DNA of 64,000 nt. It comes from Allobogoriella deserti (lineage in GTDB: Bacteria > Actinomycetota > Actinomycetes > Actinomycetales > Actinomycetaceae). The DNA lies in contig NZ_JBHUEE010000001.1 in the NCBI RefSeq assembly GCF_042680605.1, forward strand, positions 434,001 to 498,000, read 5' to 3'. Below the pieces are notes generated by a model. That model worked only from the letters and a program-made list of their open reading frames with translations, searched no databases and had not been told where the DNA came from. Position 1 is the first letter of the stretch, and every line of letters starts with the position of its first letter. Shown piece after piece: positions 30,473 through 38,901 of the stretch. The position numbers and the translations under genes were made by a program.

Positions 30473-32497
30473 ATGGTCACGCAGCAGCACGAGCGTCTCG
30501 ACCGTGCTCGTGCCGGGGCGCCCACTCCGCCGATCCGTACCGCGAACACCGACGAGCGAGGCGGAGCCCGTGGCAGGAGGATCGAGGGGCTCGACGGCCT
30601 GCGAGCCCTCGCCGTCGCGGCGGTCCTGATCTTCCACCTGCGGCCCGAGACCCTGCCGGGCGGGTTTCTCGGCGTCGACGTCTTCTTCGTGGTCTCCGGC
30701 TTCCTCATCACCACGCTGCTGCTGCGCGAGCTCGCCACCGGGCGCGTGGATCTCGCCCGGTTCTGGCTCCGTCGCGCCCGCAGACTGCTCCCCGCAGTCG
30801 CTGCGGTGGTCCTCGTCTGCGTGCCGGCCGCCTGGCTGGTCAGCTCCGACCTGCTGGTAGGCATCGGCCGCCAGGTCGGCGGCGCCCTGACCTTCACCAC
30901 CAACTGGCTCGAGATCGGTGCGGGCACGAGCTACTTCGACACCACGGCGCCACAAGTCTTCGCCCACTTCTGGTCGCTCGCCGTGGAGGAACAGTTCTAC
31001 CTGCTCTGGCCGCTGCTCCTCGTGGCCCTCGTCGCCGCCACCGCGACGGCACGGACACGCGCTCGGATCGCCCTCGCCGCCGCCGTGGTCTCCGCCGCAG
31101 CCATGGCCGTGCTCCACACCCCGGGAGAGGACGCCACGCGCGTCTACTACGGTACCGACACCCACGCCTTCTCCCTGCTGGTCGGCGTCGCGCTGGCGTT
31201 CTGGTGGAGCCAGCCACGCGGCTTCCTCCGGTCGGCCTCGTGGCAGCGTTGGCGTGACCCCGCCGCCTTCGGTGCGCTCGCGGTCCTCGTGCTCCTCATG
31301 CTCGCACTGCACGAGTCGACGTCGCTCACCTTCCGGGGCGGGATCCTGCTCGCAGCTCTGCTCAGTGCCGTGCTCATCGCCGCGATCCTCGGCCGGCCCG
31401 GGATATTCCAGGGGCTGCTCCGTCTGCCCCCGATGGAGTGGGTCGGACAGCGCTCCTACGGGATCTACCTCTGGCACTGGCCGGTCATCGTCCTGCTGAC
31501 GCTCGCGGTCCCGACCGGGCACGACTCCAGCGGCCACTGGATTCTGCGCGGGGTGGCCGTGGTCCTCACCCTGCTGGTCGCGGGCGCCTCGTACCGATGG
31601 CTGGAGACCCCGGTGCGCACGCACGGTTTCCGCGGGGCCCTCCGGCGGGTACGTCGGCATCTCGGCTCGCCGATCCCGGCCCGGCGGACGTCGACGCGCG
31701 TTCTCGCCGGCGGCGCGGCACTCCTCGTCGCCCTCACCGCCGTGGCCGTGGCGGTCGCTCCCGACCGCACGGCGACCCAGGCCCTCATCGAGGAGAACCA
31801 GGACCGGATCGACGCCGGTGAGGCCGTCCGCGACGAGCCCACCGAAGAGCCGCTCGACCAGGACTTCTCCATGCCGTCGGGTGAGGAGATCACCGCGTTC
31901 GGTGACTCGCTCGTCGTCACCAGTGCGGACGGGCTCGAGTACCACCTGCCCGGGATCATGATCGAGGCCGAGTCCAACCGGACCTGGGCCGACGCGCCCG
32001 GCGTGGTCCACCGCGCACTGGCGGCGGGAACGGTGCGTCGCGCCGTCGTCGTGCACTTCGGGACGAACGCCGGGATCACCGATCCCGCCCCCGTCCGCGA
32101 CGTGCTCGACGCCCTGGGGCCGGACCGGATGGTGGTGTTGCTCAACGTCTACGGCGCCAGCCACTGGGTACCGGAGACCAACGCGGCCCTGGACCGGATC
32201 GCCGCCGACTACCCCAACGCGATCGTGGCCGACTGGCACGCCGCGGCGGACGAGCATCCCGACCTGCTCCAGGCGGACCGGATCCATCCCGGGATCGAGG
32301 GAGCCCACCTCTACGCCCAGGTCGTCCGGGACGCCTTCGCCGACCTCTCCGAGCGCATCACCGGCGAACCGGTCACCGCTGATGACGCGGACGGAGCGGG
32401 CGGCGAGCCGAGAACCGGCGGCCAGGGAGGGGCGGACGCTGCGGACACGACCGACGGCGCCGCGGAACGACCGGTCGAGCGACCCGGCGACGCCTGA
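30473..32497 (+). CDS. Acyltransferase-3 (OafA/YrhL) with C-terminal SGNH domain
   Basis: 674 aa. The N-terminal acyltransferase-3 domain (about residues 35-385, 10 membrane helices) opens with IEGLDGLRALAVAAVLIFHL and contains FFVVSGFLITTLL and SLAVEEQFYLLWPLL. A C-terminal extracytoplasmic SGNH-hydrolase-like domain (about 470-640) has the GDS motif (TAFGDSLVVTS), the HFGTN block and DRIHPGIEG with the catalytic Asp-x2-His. Such fusions O-acetylate cell-surface glycans or peptidoglycan. ATG 30473 is chosen because GGAGGG lies 7 nt upstream. A -10-like TAGCGT lies near 30431. Acceptor unknown. Confidence 0.9.
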   Translation: MVTQQHERLDRARAGAPTPPIRTANTDERGGARGRRIEGLDGLRALAVAAVLIFHLRPETLPGGFLGVDVFFVVSGFLITTLLLRELATGRVDLARFWLRRARRLLPAVAAVVLVCVPAAWLVSSDLLVGIGRQVGGALTFTTNWLEIGAGTSYFDTTAPQVFAHFWSLAVEEQFYLLWPLLLVALVAATATARTRARIALAAAVVSAAAMAVLHTPGEDATRVYYGTDTHAFSLLVGVALAFWWSQPRGFLRSASWQRWRDPAAFGALAVLVLLMLALHESTSLTFRGGILLAALLSAVLIAAILGRPGIFQGLLRLPPMEWVGQRSYGIYLWHWPVIVLLTLAVPTGHDSSGHWILRGVAVVLTLLVAGASYRWLETPVRTHGFRGALRRVRRHLGSPIPARRTSTRVLAGGAALLVALTAVAVAVAPDRTATQALIEENQDRIDAGEAVRDEPTEEPLDQDFSMPSGEEITAFGDSLVVTSADGLEYHLPGIMIEAESNRTWADAPGVVHRALAAGTVRRAVVVHFGTNAGITDPAPVRDVLDALGPDRMVVLLNVYGASHWVPETNAALDRIAADYPNAIVADWHAAADEHPDLLQADRIHPGIEGAHLYAQVVRDAFADLSERITGEPVTADDADGAGGEPRTGGQGGADAADTTDGAAERPVERPGDA

Positions 32498-32596
32498 TCC
32501 CACCGGCCCGCACCCACCTCTCGCCGGTGCGGTGTCCGTATGCCGGAGCGGCGATCTCACCGCCTGGCCGACAGGAGGGCACGGGCCATGGCGCTG

Positions 32597-32602
32597 TAGG
32601 CT
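32597..32602 (+). promoter_or_regulatory. -10 element upstream of sucCD
   Basis: TAGGCT, 62 nt before the sucC start, leaves a 5' leader of about 55 nt that contains the TCTCGATGTCGAA motif. Confidence 0.4.
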
Positions 32603-32611
32603 TTCCGGCGG

Positions 32612-32631
32612 ATGTCTCGATGTCGAAACAT
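32612..32631. promoter_or_regulatory. Imperfect dyad upstream of sucC sharing a 13-nt core with icd
   Basis: ATGTCTCGA-tg-TCGAAACAT is a near-perfect dyad (8 of 9 pairs) just downstream of the sucC -10. Its core TCTCGATGTCGAA recurs with one change upstream of icd at 42228-42240. Candidate operator for a shared TCA-cycle regulator. Confidence 0.45.
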
Positions 32632-32664
32632 CGTGAGTGAAAGCCAACGGAAGGACTTATCGGC

Positions 32665-33831
32665 GTGGACCTCTACGAGTACCAGGCTCGTGACGTCTTC
32701 GAGAAGCACGGCGTGCCCGTGCTCCGAGGTGCCGTCGCGACGACGCCGGCCGAGGCCAGGGCCGCGGCCGAGCAACTCGGCGGCGGGACCGTCGTCGTCA
32801 AGGCCCAGGTGAAGACCGGCGGCCGCGGCAAGGCCGGCGGCGTGAAGCTGGCGCACAACCCCGAGGAGGCCGAGGCGCACGCCGAGGCGATCCTCGGGAT
32901 GGACATCAAGGGCCACACCGTCCACCGCGTCATGCTCGCGGAGGGCGCCGCCATCGCCGAGGAGTACTACTTCTCCGTCCTGCTCGACCGCGCCGAGCGT
33001 CGCTACCTCGCGATGGCCTCGGTCGAGGGCGGCATGGAGATCGAGCAGCTCGCCGTCGAACGCCCCGAGGCCCTGGCCCGGGTGAGCGTTGACCCGCTGG
33101 TCGGCATCGACTCCGCCAAGGCCGCCGAGATCGTCTCCACGGCCGGGTTCGCTCCGGAGGTCGCGGACGAGGTCGCCGCCGTCATCGAGAAGCTGTGGAC
33201 CGTCTACCAGCAGGAGGACGCCACCCTCGTCGAGGTCAACCCGCTGGTCCGCACCGAGGACGGCGCGATCATCGCCCTCGACGCCAAGGTGACCCTGGAC
33301 GACAACGCCGCCTTCCGGCACGAGGACCACGCCGCCCTGGAGGACAGGGCGGCCGCAGACCCGCTCGAGGCCAAGGCGAAGCAGCTCGACCTCAACTACG
33401 TCAAGCTCGACGGCCAGGTCGGCATCATCGGCAACGGCGCGGGTCTGGTCATGTCGACCCTCGACGTCGTCGCGTACGCGGGCGAGCAGTACGGCACCAA
33501 GCCGGCGAACTTCCTCGACATCGGCGGAGGCGCGAACGCCCAGGTCATGGCGAACGGCCTGGACGTCATCCTCGGCGACGACCAGGTCAGGTCGGTGTTC
33601 GTCAACGTCTTCGGTGGCATCACCGCCTGCGACGAGGTGGCCAGCGGCATCGTCAAGGCGCTGGAGATCCTCGGGGACGCCGCCACCAAGCCGCTCGTGG
33701 TCCGTCTCGACGGCAACAACGTCGAGGAAGGCCGGGCGATCCTCGCCGACGCGAACCACCCGCTGGTGACCGTCGTGCCCACGATGGACGAGGCCGCGGC
33801 CAAGGCCGCCGAGCTCGCCGCCGCGAACTGA
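32665..33831 (+). CDS. sucC: Succinyl-CoA synthetase, beta subunit
   Basis: 388 aa, the standard length. The N-terminal ATP-grasp domain starts with VDLYEYQARDVFEKHGVPV and has KAQVKTGGRGKAGGVK. The C-terminal CoA-ligase domain has the GNGAGLVMSTLD loop and VNVFGGITACDEVA. With SucD it converts succinyl-CoA, ADP (or GDP) and Pi to succinate, ATP (or GTP) and CoA in the TCA cycle. Start GTG 32665 is preceded by GGAAGGA. It is the first gene of a two-gene operon ending at a strong terminator. Confidence 0.96.
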   Translation: MDLYEYQARDVFEKHGVPVLRGAVATTPAEARAAAEQLGGGTVVVKAQVKTGGRGKAGGVKLAHNPEEAEAHAEAILGMDIKGHTVHRVMLAEGAAIAEEYYFSVLLDRAERRYLAMASVEGGMEIEQLAVERPEALARVSVDPLVGIDSAKAAEIVSTAGFAPEVADEVAAVIEKLWTVYQQEDATLVEVNPLVRTEDGAIIALDAKVTLDDNAAFRHEDHAALEDRAAADPLEAKAKQLDLNYVKLDGQVGIIGNGAGLVMSTLDVVAYAGEQYGTKPANFLDIGGGANAQVMANGLDVILGDDQVRSVFVNVFGGITACDEVASGIVKALEILGDAATKPLVVRLDGNNVEEGRAILADANHPLVTVVPTMDEAAAKAAELAAAN

Positions 33832-33861
33832 CGCACCAGCAGAGACGGAGCTTCTTCACTC

Positions 33862-34779
33862 ATGTCCATCCTTCTCAACGCCTCCTCCAAGGTCATCGTC
33901 CAGGGCATGACCGGTTCGATGGGGCAGATCCACACCTCGCGGATGCTCAACTCGGGCACCCAGATCGTCGGCGGCGTCAATCCCCGTAAGGCCGGAACGT
34001 CCGTCGACTTCGACGTCACCCCGATCGGACCCGGCGCCGAGAGCCGGCAGGCCGGTACCGTCTCCGTCCCGGTCTTCGGGTCCGTCGCCGAGGCCCGTGA
34101 GGCCACCGGCGCGGACGTCTCAGTCATCTTCGTCCCGCCGGCCTTCACCAAGGCGGCCGTGATCGAGGCCGTCGACGCCGGCATCCCGCTCGTCGTCATC
34201 ATCACCGAAGGTGTGCCGGTCGCCGACACCGCGGAGTTCTTCGCCTACGCGCAGCAGAAGGGCACGCGCCTCATCGGCCCGAACTGCCCCGGCATCATCA
34301 CGCCCGGCCAGTCGAACGTGGGCATCACCCCGGCGGACATCACCGGCCCGGGCCGCATCGGTCTGGTCTCCAAGTCCGGCACGCTGACCTACCAGATGAT
34401 GTACGAGCTGTCCGACATCGGGTTCTCCACCTGCATCGGCATCGGCGGCGACCCGGTCATCGGCACCACGCACATCGACGCGTTGCAGGCGTTCCAGGAC
34501 GACCCGGAGACCGATCTGATCGTGATGATCGGCGAGATCGGCGGCGACGCCGAGGAGCGCGCGGCGGAGTTCATCAAGGCCAACGTCACCAAGCCCGTCG
34601 TCGGCTATGTCGCGGGCTTCACCGCGCCGGAGGGAAAGACGATGGGCCACGCCGGAGCCATCGTCTCCGGCTCCTCGGGGACCGCCGAGGCCAAGAAGGT
34701 GGCACTCGAGGCCGCCGGTGTCACCGTCGGCAAGACCCCGTCCGAGACCGCACGGCTCGCGCAGTCGTTGCTGTCCTGA
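33862..34779 (+). CDS. sucD: Succinyl-CoA synthetase, alpha subunit
   Basis: 305 aa. The CoA-binding N-terminal Rossmann domain carries KVIVQGMTGSMGQIHTSRM. The phosphohistidine motif is GHAGAIVSGSSGTAEAK near residue 255 and the second signature is GPNCPGIITPG. The active His is autophosphorylated during catalysis. The gene begins 30 nt after sucC and ends 45 nt before a long hairpin terminator. It partners only with SucC. Confidence 0.96.
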   Translation: MSILLNASSKVIVQGMTGSMGQIHTSRMLNSGTQIVGGVNPRKAGTSVDFDVTPIGPGAESRQAGTVSVPVFGSVAEAREATGADVSVIFVPPAFTKAAVIEAVDAGIPLVVIITEGVPVADTAEFFAYAQQKGTRLIGPNCPGIITPGQSNVGITPADITGPGRIGLVSKSGTLTYQMMYELSDIGFSTCIGIGGDPVIGTTHIDALQAFQDDPETDLIVMIGEIGGDAEERAAEFIKANVTKPVVGYVAGFTAPEGKTMGHAGAIVSGSSGTAEAKKVALEAAGVTVGKTPSETARLAQSLLS

Positions 34780-34824
34780 TCTGCCGGCGGTCGGCGCACG
34801 GCGTCGGCCAGCCGAGCCACCACA

Positions 34825-34857
34825 TCGGCGGCCGTCCCGGACCGGGACGGCCGCCGA
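34825..34857. terminator. Bidirectional hairpin terminator between sucD and the ClpN gene
   Basis: Perfect inverted repeat: TCGGCGGCCGTCCCGG (34825-34840), one base, then its exact complement (34842-34857). It lies between two convergent genes, so it can end transcripts from both sides. There is no U-tract, which is common in high-GC actinobacteria. Confidence 0.75.
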
Positions 34858-34902
34858 CGTCGTTGGCGTCGGCGCGAAGGCCCGAGACAGGCGGTGGGGC
34901 GG

Positions 34903-35442
34903 TCATGCCGCCCCGGGCTCGGCCTCGAGCGCGCCGCGGACGTGGTCCTCGCCCACGTCGGCACGGAGCGCGTCGGAGGCCGGCCCCCCGGCGCGGAGCA
35001 CGCCGAGCAGGACGTGCCGGTCGGTGATCGCCTTGTCCTTCGTGCGCAGCGCCTCGCGCAGGGACAGCTCGAGCGCCTTCTTCGCCTCGCCCGTGAACGG
35101 GATGTGACCGGTCCGCCGGCGCTGCCGGCGACGGCCGGCCCGCTCGAGCGCCCCGGCGCCGAACAGCGTGTCCGCACTACGGCTGACCTCCTCCAGGTCG
35201 ATGCCGAGGGCCGCGAGTGCCTCCTTGTCGAGCCCGGACCCGGTGGCGACCTGGCGCAGCCGACCGGACAGGGCGGCCGGGTCGGCACCCGCGGCGCGCA
35301 GCGCCTGCACGGCGGGGCCGCCGGCACTGAGCACGCCGAGCGCGACGTGCTCGGGTCCGATCGACGAGCACATGAGCTCGCGGGCTTCCTCCTGCGCGTG
35401 GACGACGGCGGTGCGGGCGTCCTTCGTGAAGCGTTCGAACAT
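34903..35442 (-). CDS. Clp N-terminal-domain protein (stand-alone, two repeats)
   Basis: 179 aa with two ClpN repeats. The first starts at MFERFTKDARTAVVHAQEEA and includes IGPEHVALGVL; the second begins at IPFTGEAKKALELSLREAL and includes ITDRHVLLGVL. A basic linker lies between them. There is no AAA+ domain, so this is not ClpC itself; it may be an adaptor or a decoy for substrates of ClpC. Start ATG 35442 has GAGGAGGAG upstream. It lies 92 bp downstream of a small HTH gene on the same strand, a pairing common in actinobacteria, and is probably co-transcribed with it. Function unproven. Confidence 0.82.
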   Translation of the reverse strand: MFERFTKDARTAVVHAQEEARELMCSSIGPEHVALGVLSAGGPAVQALRAAGADPAALSGRLRQVATGSGLDKEALAALGIDLEEVSRSADTLFGAGALERAGRRRQRRRTGHIPFTGEAKKALELSLREALRTKDKAITDRHVLLGVLRAGGPASDALRADVGEDHVRGALEAEPGAA

Positions 35443-35534
35443 CTCTCCTCCTCGCCGGCGCCGCGCGGGCGCCCGCTCTCGTTCCGGTGGATCGCCGTGA
35501 CGGGCGACCTCGGATCGTCGGTCCGCCGCGGGCC

Positions 35535-35747
35535 TCAGGGGCGGCGGCGTCCGTACTTCTTGTGCACCGCCTGCCGGCTCACGCCGAGTTCGGCGGCGAT
35601 CTCCTGCCACGACCAGCCGAGATCACGGGCACGTTCGACCTGGAGGAGCTCCAGGCGCTCGGCGAGTTCCCGCAGTGCCCGCACGGCCCGCAGCCCGGTC
35701 GTGGGGTCAGGGCTCTGTGCCGCTTCGGTGGTCTGTGCGATGCTCAT
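35535..35747 (-). CDS. Small helix-turn-helix regulator
   Basis: 70 aa. Residues 40-65 form a helix-turn-helix: LGWSWQEIAAELGVSRQAVH followed by the basic tail KKYGRRRP. The N-terminal part is a short helix (LRAVRALRELAERLELLQ) likely for dimerisation. ATG 35747 lies 6 nt after the -10 TACATT, so the transcript is probably leaderless. Two identical-type dyads GTCAA-N6-TTGAC cover the -10 and -35, strongly suggesting autorepression. It heads an operon with the ClpN-domain gene. Confidence 0.8.
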   Translation of the reverse strand: MSIAQTTEAAQSPDPTTGLRAVRALRELAERLELLQVERARDLGWSWQEIAAELGVSRQAVHKKYGRRRP

Positions 35748-35750
35748 ACT

Positions 35751-35794
35751 GTCAATGTAGGTTGACGCAGGGACAGACGTCAACTCTCGTTGAC
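35751..35794 (-). promoter_or_regulatory. HTH/ClpN promoter overlapped by twin GTCAA-N6-TTGAC operators
   Basis: On the minus strand the promoter reads TTGACG (-35), an 18-bp spacer, TACATT (-10), then 6 nt to the ATG. Dyad 1, GTCAA-N6-TTGAC at 35751-35766, overlaps the -10. Dyad 2, at 35779-35794, overlaps the -35. Their centres are 28 bp apart. Occupancy of both would block RNA polymerase. Confidence 0.65.
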
Positions 35795-35931
35795 GCGATT
35801 CCATGCTCGCCGACGAACCGGCAACCACCGATAGGGGCGGGCACGGCGGAACATGCCGGCCAGGCCTTTCCGGAGCGACACGCCGCGCCGGCAGGCACCG
35901 GTCCGGGCCGACCGGGCGGACGATGGGCACG

Positions 35932-37536
35932 ATGACCACCACGGCCCCCACCCGTCCCGCCCCACGGAGCGCCCCGCCTGCCGAGGGCGCCGGAATGCTG
36001 CCCGACGGGTGGTTGCGCGGATTGGTGAGCGGCGTGGAGGCCGCCGTGCTCGGATGGCTGACGCTCGTCGTCCCGGCGTTGGCGGCCTATGTCGGGACAG
36101 CGGCCGCGCCGGCTCTCGGCGAGGCCTCATGGCAGAGCGCGGCCGGAGCCGGTACGGCGTTGTGGCTGCTCGGGCACGGTGGCGACATGACGGCCGGCAG
36201 CGGCGTCGTCTCCGTCGTGCCGCTCGGTATCACACTGCTCAGCCTCGGCATCGTGTACGCCACGGTCCGCCGCGGCGGCACGACCGGGTACGCGGCCGGC
36301 TCGTTCGCCGTCCTCGGCTATGTCCTGACGATGCTCCTCGTCTCCGTCCTCGCCCCCGGCGGCCGGTGGGGCGCGCTGCTCGGCGGCGTCCTGGTCTCCG
36401 GGATCGGAACGGTCCTGGCCGTGCGGCACCACGCGGACGGACTCCCGCGGTGGTGGGCCGACCGCGCTCCGGGCTGGGTCCGTGACGGCCTACGTGGGGC
36501 CGGCTGGGCACTGCTGGGACTCACAGGCATCGGGACCTGCCTCGTTGTGGCCGGACTGGTCACCGGCTGGGACCGGGTCCGCATGATTCAGGACTCCTAC
36601 CTGCTGGACCCGTTCAACACCGTCCTCATGACGCTCGCCCAGATGCTGTTCCTGCCCGCCCTCGCCATGTGGGCGATCGCCTGGGCGGCCGGCCCCGGGT
36701 TCGCCGTCGGCTCGCACACCCATTTCGCGGCCGGGGACGCCGTGACGGCGCCGCTGCCGGCGATCCCGGCGCTCGGCGCGCTGCCCGAGCCCGAGGCGCC
36801 CGGGCCGCAGTGGGTCCTCGTGCTACCTGTGCTGGTCGGCGTGGTGGCCGGCGTGGTGATGCATCGCTACGGCCGCGAACGAGAGCTGCGTCTCGCGCTG
36901 GGCTCCGCGGGTGTCGCGGCCGCGGTGATCGCGATCGCCGTGGCGGTGCTGACCTACGCGTCCGCGGGATCCATCGGCCCAGGACGGATGGCCGTCGTGG
37001 GTGCCCAGCCTCCGGCGGTGGCCGGCATGGTCCTCGCCGAGACCGGTGGCGCGCTGGTGCTCGTGGTGCTCGCGCTGCACCGGCGGACCGCCGAACTGCT
37101 CGGCCTCGGCACCCGGGCCGCCCGCGCACGCGTCGTCGGGGCGGCCGGACAGCTCTCGGAACGCCGCGGTCGGCCGGAGGGCGACGACACCGCGGCCGCA
37201 CCGAGCGCGGCGAGCCCAGCGGGCGACCCCGGCGCCGTGACCGGTCCGAGCGGCGCGAGCGCCGGCACGCCCGGGACCGGGGAGATCCCGCTCGCCTCCA
37301 CGGACCTCGTCGGGACCGAGGAGAAGCCCGCGCAGCCGGTCGAGCATGCCGAGTCCGCTGGCGCTACCGAGACCACCGGCTCCACCGAGGAAGCTCCGGA
37401 CCGGGACGAGGACTCCCCGGACGGGAAGAATGAAGCCACAGGCGGCGAGCACGAGGGCGCCGACCGGGCGTCACGCCGCTTCGGCGGATGGTCGGGGCTC
37501 TCACTGTCGGCATGGTCCCGCCGCTCGGACGGCTGA
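35932..37536 (+). CDS. DUF6350 family membrane protein
   Basis: 534 aa (ATG 35932; ATG 35923 in frame is an alternative). About ten membrane helices fill residues 25-415, including GLVSGVEAAVLGWLTLVVP, VVSVVPLGITLLSLGIVYAT and LLGGVLVSGIGTVLAVRHH. This pattern matches DUF6350, an actinobacterial membrane family sometimes annotated as cell-division-associated (PerM), typically found beside purN as here. The last about 120 residues are hydrophilic, rich in Glu, Thr and Asp, and predicted disordered. No ribosome site is clear. Precise role unknown. Confidence 0.8.
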   Translation: MTTTAPTRPAPRSAPPAEGAGMLPDGWLRGLVSGVEAAVLGWLTLVVPALAAYVGTAAAPALGEASWQSAAGAGTALWLLGHGGDMTAGSGVVSVVPLGITLLSLGIVYATVRRGGTTGYAAGSFAVLGYVLTMLLVSVLAPGGRWGALLGGVLVSGIGTVLAVRHHADGLPRWWADRAPGWVRDGLRGAGWALLGLTGIGTCLVVAGLVTGWDRVRMIQDSYLLDPFNTVLMTLAQMLFLPALAMWAIAWAAGPGFAVGSHTHFAAGDAVTAPLPAIPALGALPEPEAPGPQWVLVLPVLVGVVAGVVMHRYGRERELRLALGSAGVAAAVIAIAVAVLTYASAGSIGPGRMAVVGAQPPAVAGMVLAETGGALVLVVLALHRRTAELLGLGTRAARARVVGAAGQLSERRGRPEGDDTAAAPSAASPAGDPGAVTGPSGASAGTPGTGEIPLASTDLVGTEEKPAQPVEHAESAGATETTGSTEEAPDRDEDSPDGKNEATGGEHEGADRASRRFGGWSGLSLSAWSRRSDG

Positions 37537-37569
37537 GTCACCTCCTCGTCCGGCCCCGGCATCGCGCCG

Positions 37570-38076
37570 TCAGGACACCATCTGCTGGACCTGGTCCATG
37601 CGTTCCTGGAGCATCCGGTCCAACTGCTGCTGGCAGGCGTCGCGCGCCTGCTGCGTGATGGCCGAATCCATGCATTCGGCGTAGGCGCTGTACTCGCGCC
37701 AGAGCCAGACCTGGCCTGTCGTCGTCATCGTCATGAACACGGCGAGGACGAGTCCCGCGATCACGGTGGCCGGCACCATGCCGCGAACGTGCGCCGCACG
37801 CACACGCACCAACGAGACCACCCCGAGGCCGACCGCGGCCGCGCTCGCGATCAGCGCCGCGACGGGCACCGGCCAGGGCGTGGAGAGCAGCGCGAGGCCC
37901 ACCGCGAGCAGCAGCGCCAGCCAGAACCCGCGCACGGTGCGCATCGCGCGCGGCTGCAGCTCGGGGTCGGGCTCGTCCTGGTTCTGCCGGGGGCGCCGGC
38001 TCGGCGGCACGTACGGAGTGCCAGGTGGGGGCGGCGGACCGGACTGCGGATCGGGCATGACGTCATCATCTCCCAC
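37570..38076 (-). CDS. Membrane protein, DUF4190-like
   Basis: 168 aa from GTG 38076, or 162 aa from ATG 38058. A Pro-rich cytoplasmic N-terminus (PDPQSGPPPPPGTPYVPPS) is followed by three helices: FWLALLLAVGLALLSTP, VAALIASAAAVGLGVVSLV and VPATVIAGLVLAVFMTMTT. A C-terminal charged and Gln-rich segment (QQARDACQQQLDRMLQERM) with two Cys probably lies outside. I recognise only the general DUF4190-like topology. It is divergent from purN with about 20 bp between starts and converges on the DUF6350 gene. Confidence 0.7.
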   Translation of the reverse strand: MGDDDVMPDPQSGPPPPPGTPYVPPSRRPRQNQDEPDPELQPRAMRTVRGFWLALLLAVGLALLSTPWPVPVAALIASAAAVGLGVVSLVRVRAAHVRGMVPATVIAGLVLAVFMTMTTTGQVWLWREYSAYAECMDSAITQQARDACQQQLDRMLQERMDQVQQMVS

Positions 38077-38084
38077 GGGCCGAC

Positions 38085-38090
38085 TAACCT
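38085..38090 (+). promoter_or_regulatory. -10 element of the leaderless purN promoter
   Basis: TAACCT lies 6 nt before GTG 38097, with no Shine-Dalgarno. The same hexamer and spacing occur at guaB3 and the SURF1 gene. Confidence 0.55.
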
Positions 38091-38096
38091 CGGCAC

Positions 38097-38747
38097 GTGA
38101 CCACGCCGAACGCCCCCGTCCGCTCCGTCACGCCCCGCCGCCCGGCCCGGGTGGTGGTCCTCGTCTCCGGCGGCGGCTCCAACCTCGCGGCCTTGCTCGA
38201 GGCCACGCGCGAGCCCGGGTACGGCGCCCAGGTGGTCGCCGTGGGGGCGGACCGCGACTCCGCCGGCGGACTCGCCCTCGGCACCGAGGCCGGCGCGGCG
38301 ACGTTCGTCGAACGCCTCGGGGACCATGCGGACCGGGCCGCCTGGGACGCCGCCCTGACCGCCCGGGTCGCCGAGCACGACCCGGACCTCGTCGTCTCCG
38401 CCGGGTTCCTCAAGCTGTGCGGCCCACGGTTCCTCGAACGGTTCGAGGGTCGCTACATCAACACCCACAACACGCTGCTGCCCGCCTTCCCCGGTATGAA
38501 CGGTCCGCGCGACGCTCTCGAGTACGGCGTCAAGATCACCGGGGCCACACTCTTCTTCGTCGACGCCGGCGTCGACACCGGGGCGATCCTCGCCCAGGTC
38601 GCCGTCCCGGTGCAGGAGGACGACGACGTCGAGACACTCACCGAGCGGATCAAGGTGGCCGAGCGTGCCCAGCTCGTCGAGGAGGTCGGCCGGCTGGCCC
38701 GCGAAGGATGGCGACTCGAGGGGCGTACGGTCCGGGTCGGCGCCTGA
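38097..38747 (+). CDS. purN: Phosphoribosylglycinamide formyltransferase (GART)
   Basis: 216 aa. Substrate loop VLVSGGGSNLAALLEAT at the N-terminus. The catalytic Asn and His are in INTHNTLLPAFPG and the catalytic Asp in VDAGVDTGAIL. The usual Pro after the catalytic His is Asn here. It transfers a formyl group from 10-formyl-tetrahydrofolate to GAR in de novo purine synthesis. It is followed by a ZTP riboswitch and purH, which uses the same cofactor. Confidence 0.94.
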   Translation: MTTPNAPVRSVTPRRPARVVVLVSGGGSNLAALLEATREPGYGAQVVAVGADRDSAGGLALGTEAGAATFVERLGDHADRAAWDAALTARVAEHDPDLVVSAGFLKLCGPRFLERFEGRYINTHNTLLPAFPGMNGPRDALEYGVKITGATLFFVDAGVDTGAILAQVAVPVQEDDDVETLTERIKVAERAQLVEEVGRLAREGWRLEGRTVRVGA

Positions 38748-38760
38748 GCCGATAGAGTGG

Positions 38761-38850
38761 TCCCGGCCGTGACTGGCGAGCAGGTGGAGTCCACCACCGG
38801 GGAGCGGCCGGAGGAGTCCCTGCAGCGCACCGCACGCCTGGGTGCCGGGA
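38761..38850 (+). promoter_or_regulatory. ZTP (pfl-motif) riboswitch upstream of purH
   Basis: The conserved ZTP elements are present in order: GTGACTGGCG (38769-38778), a hairpin GGTGGAGTCCACC, CCACCGGGGAGC (38794-38805) and CGCCTGGG (38835-38842). TCCCGGC at 38761-38767 can pair with GCCGGGA at 38844-38850 as an enclosing stem. A -10-like TAGAGT is at 38753-38758. ZTP riboswitches bind ZTP/ZMP, which builds up when 10-formyl-THF is short, and turn expression on. The purH ribosome site lies 40 nt downstream; the expression platform is not clear. Confidence 0.9.
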
Positions 38851-38901
38851 AGAGGGTGCGCGCGTACCCGAGATCCCGCCGTCGACATCCCAGGAGCGTC
38901 A

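Noticed and set aside
32498..32664. Gap before sucC checked for a small RNA or tRNA
   Set aside because: Only a -10 element and the dyad are visible; no cloverleaf or terminator.
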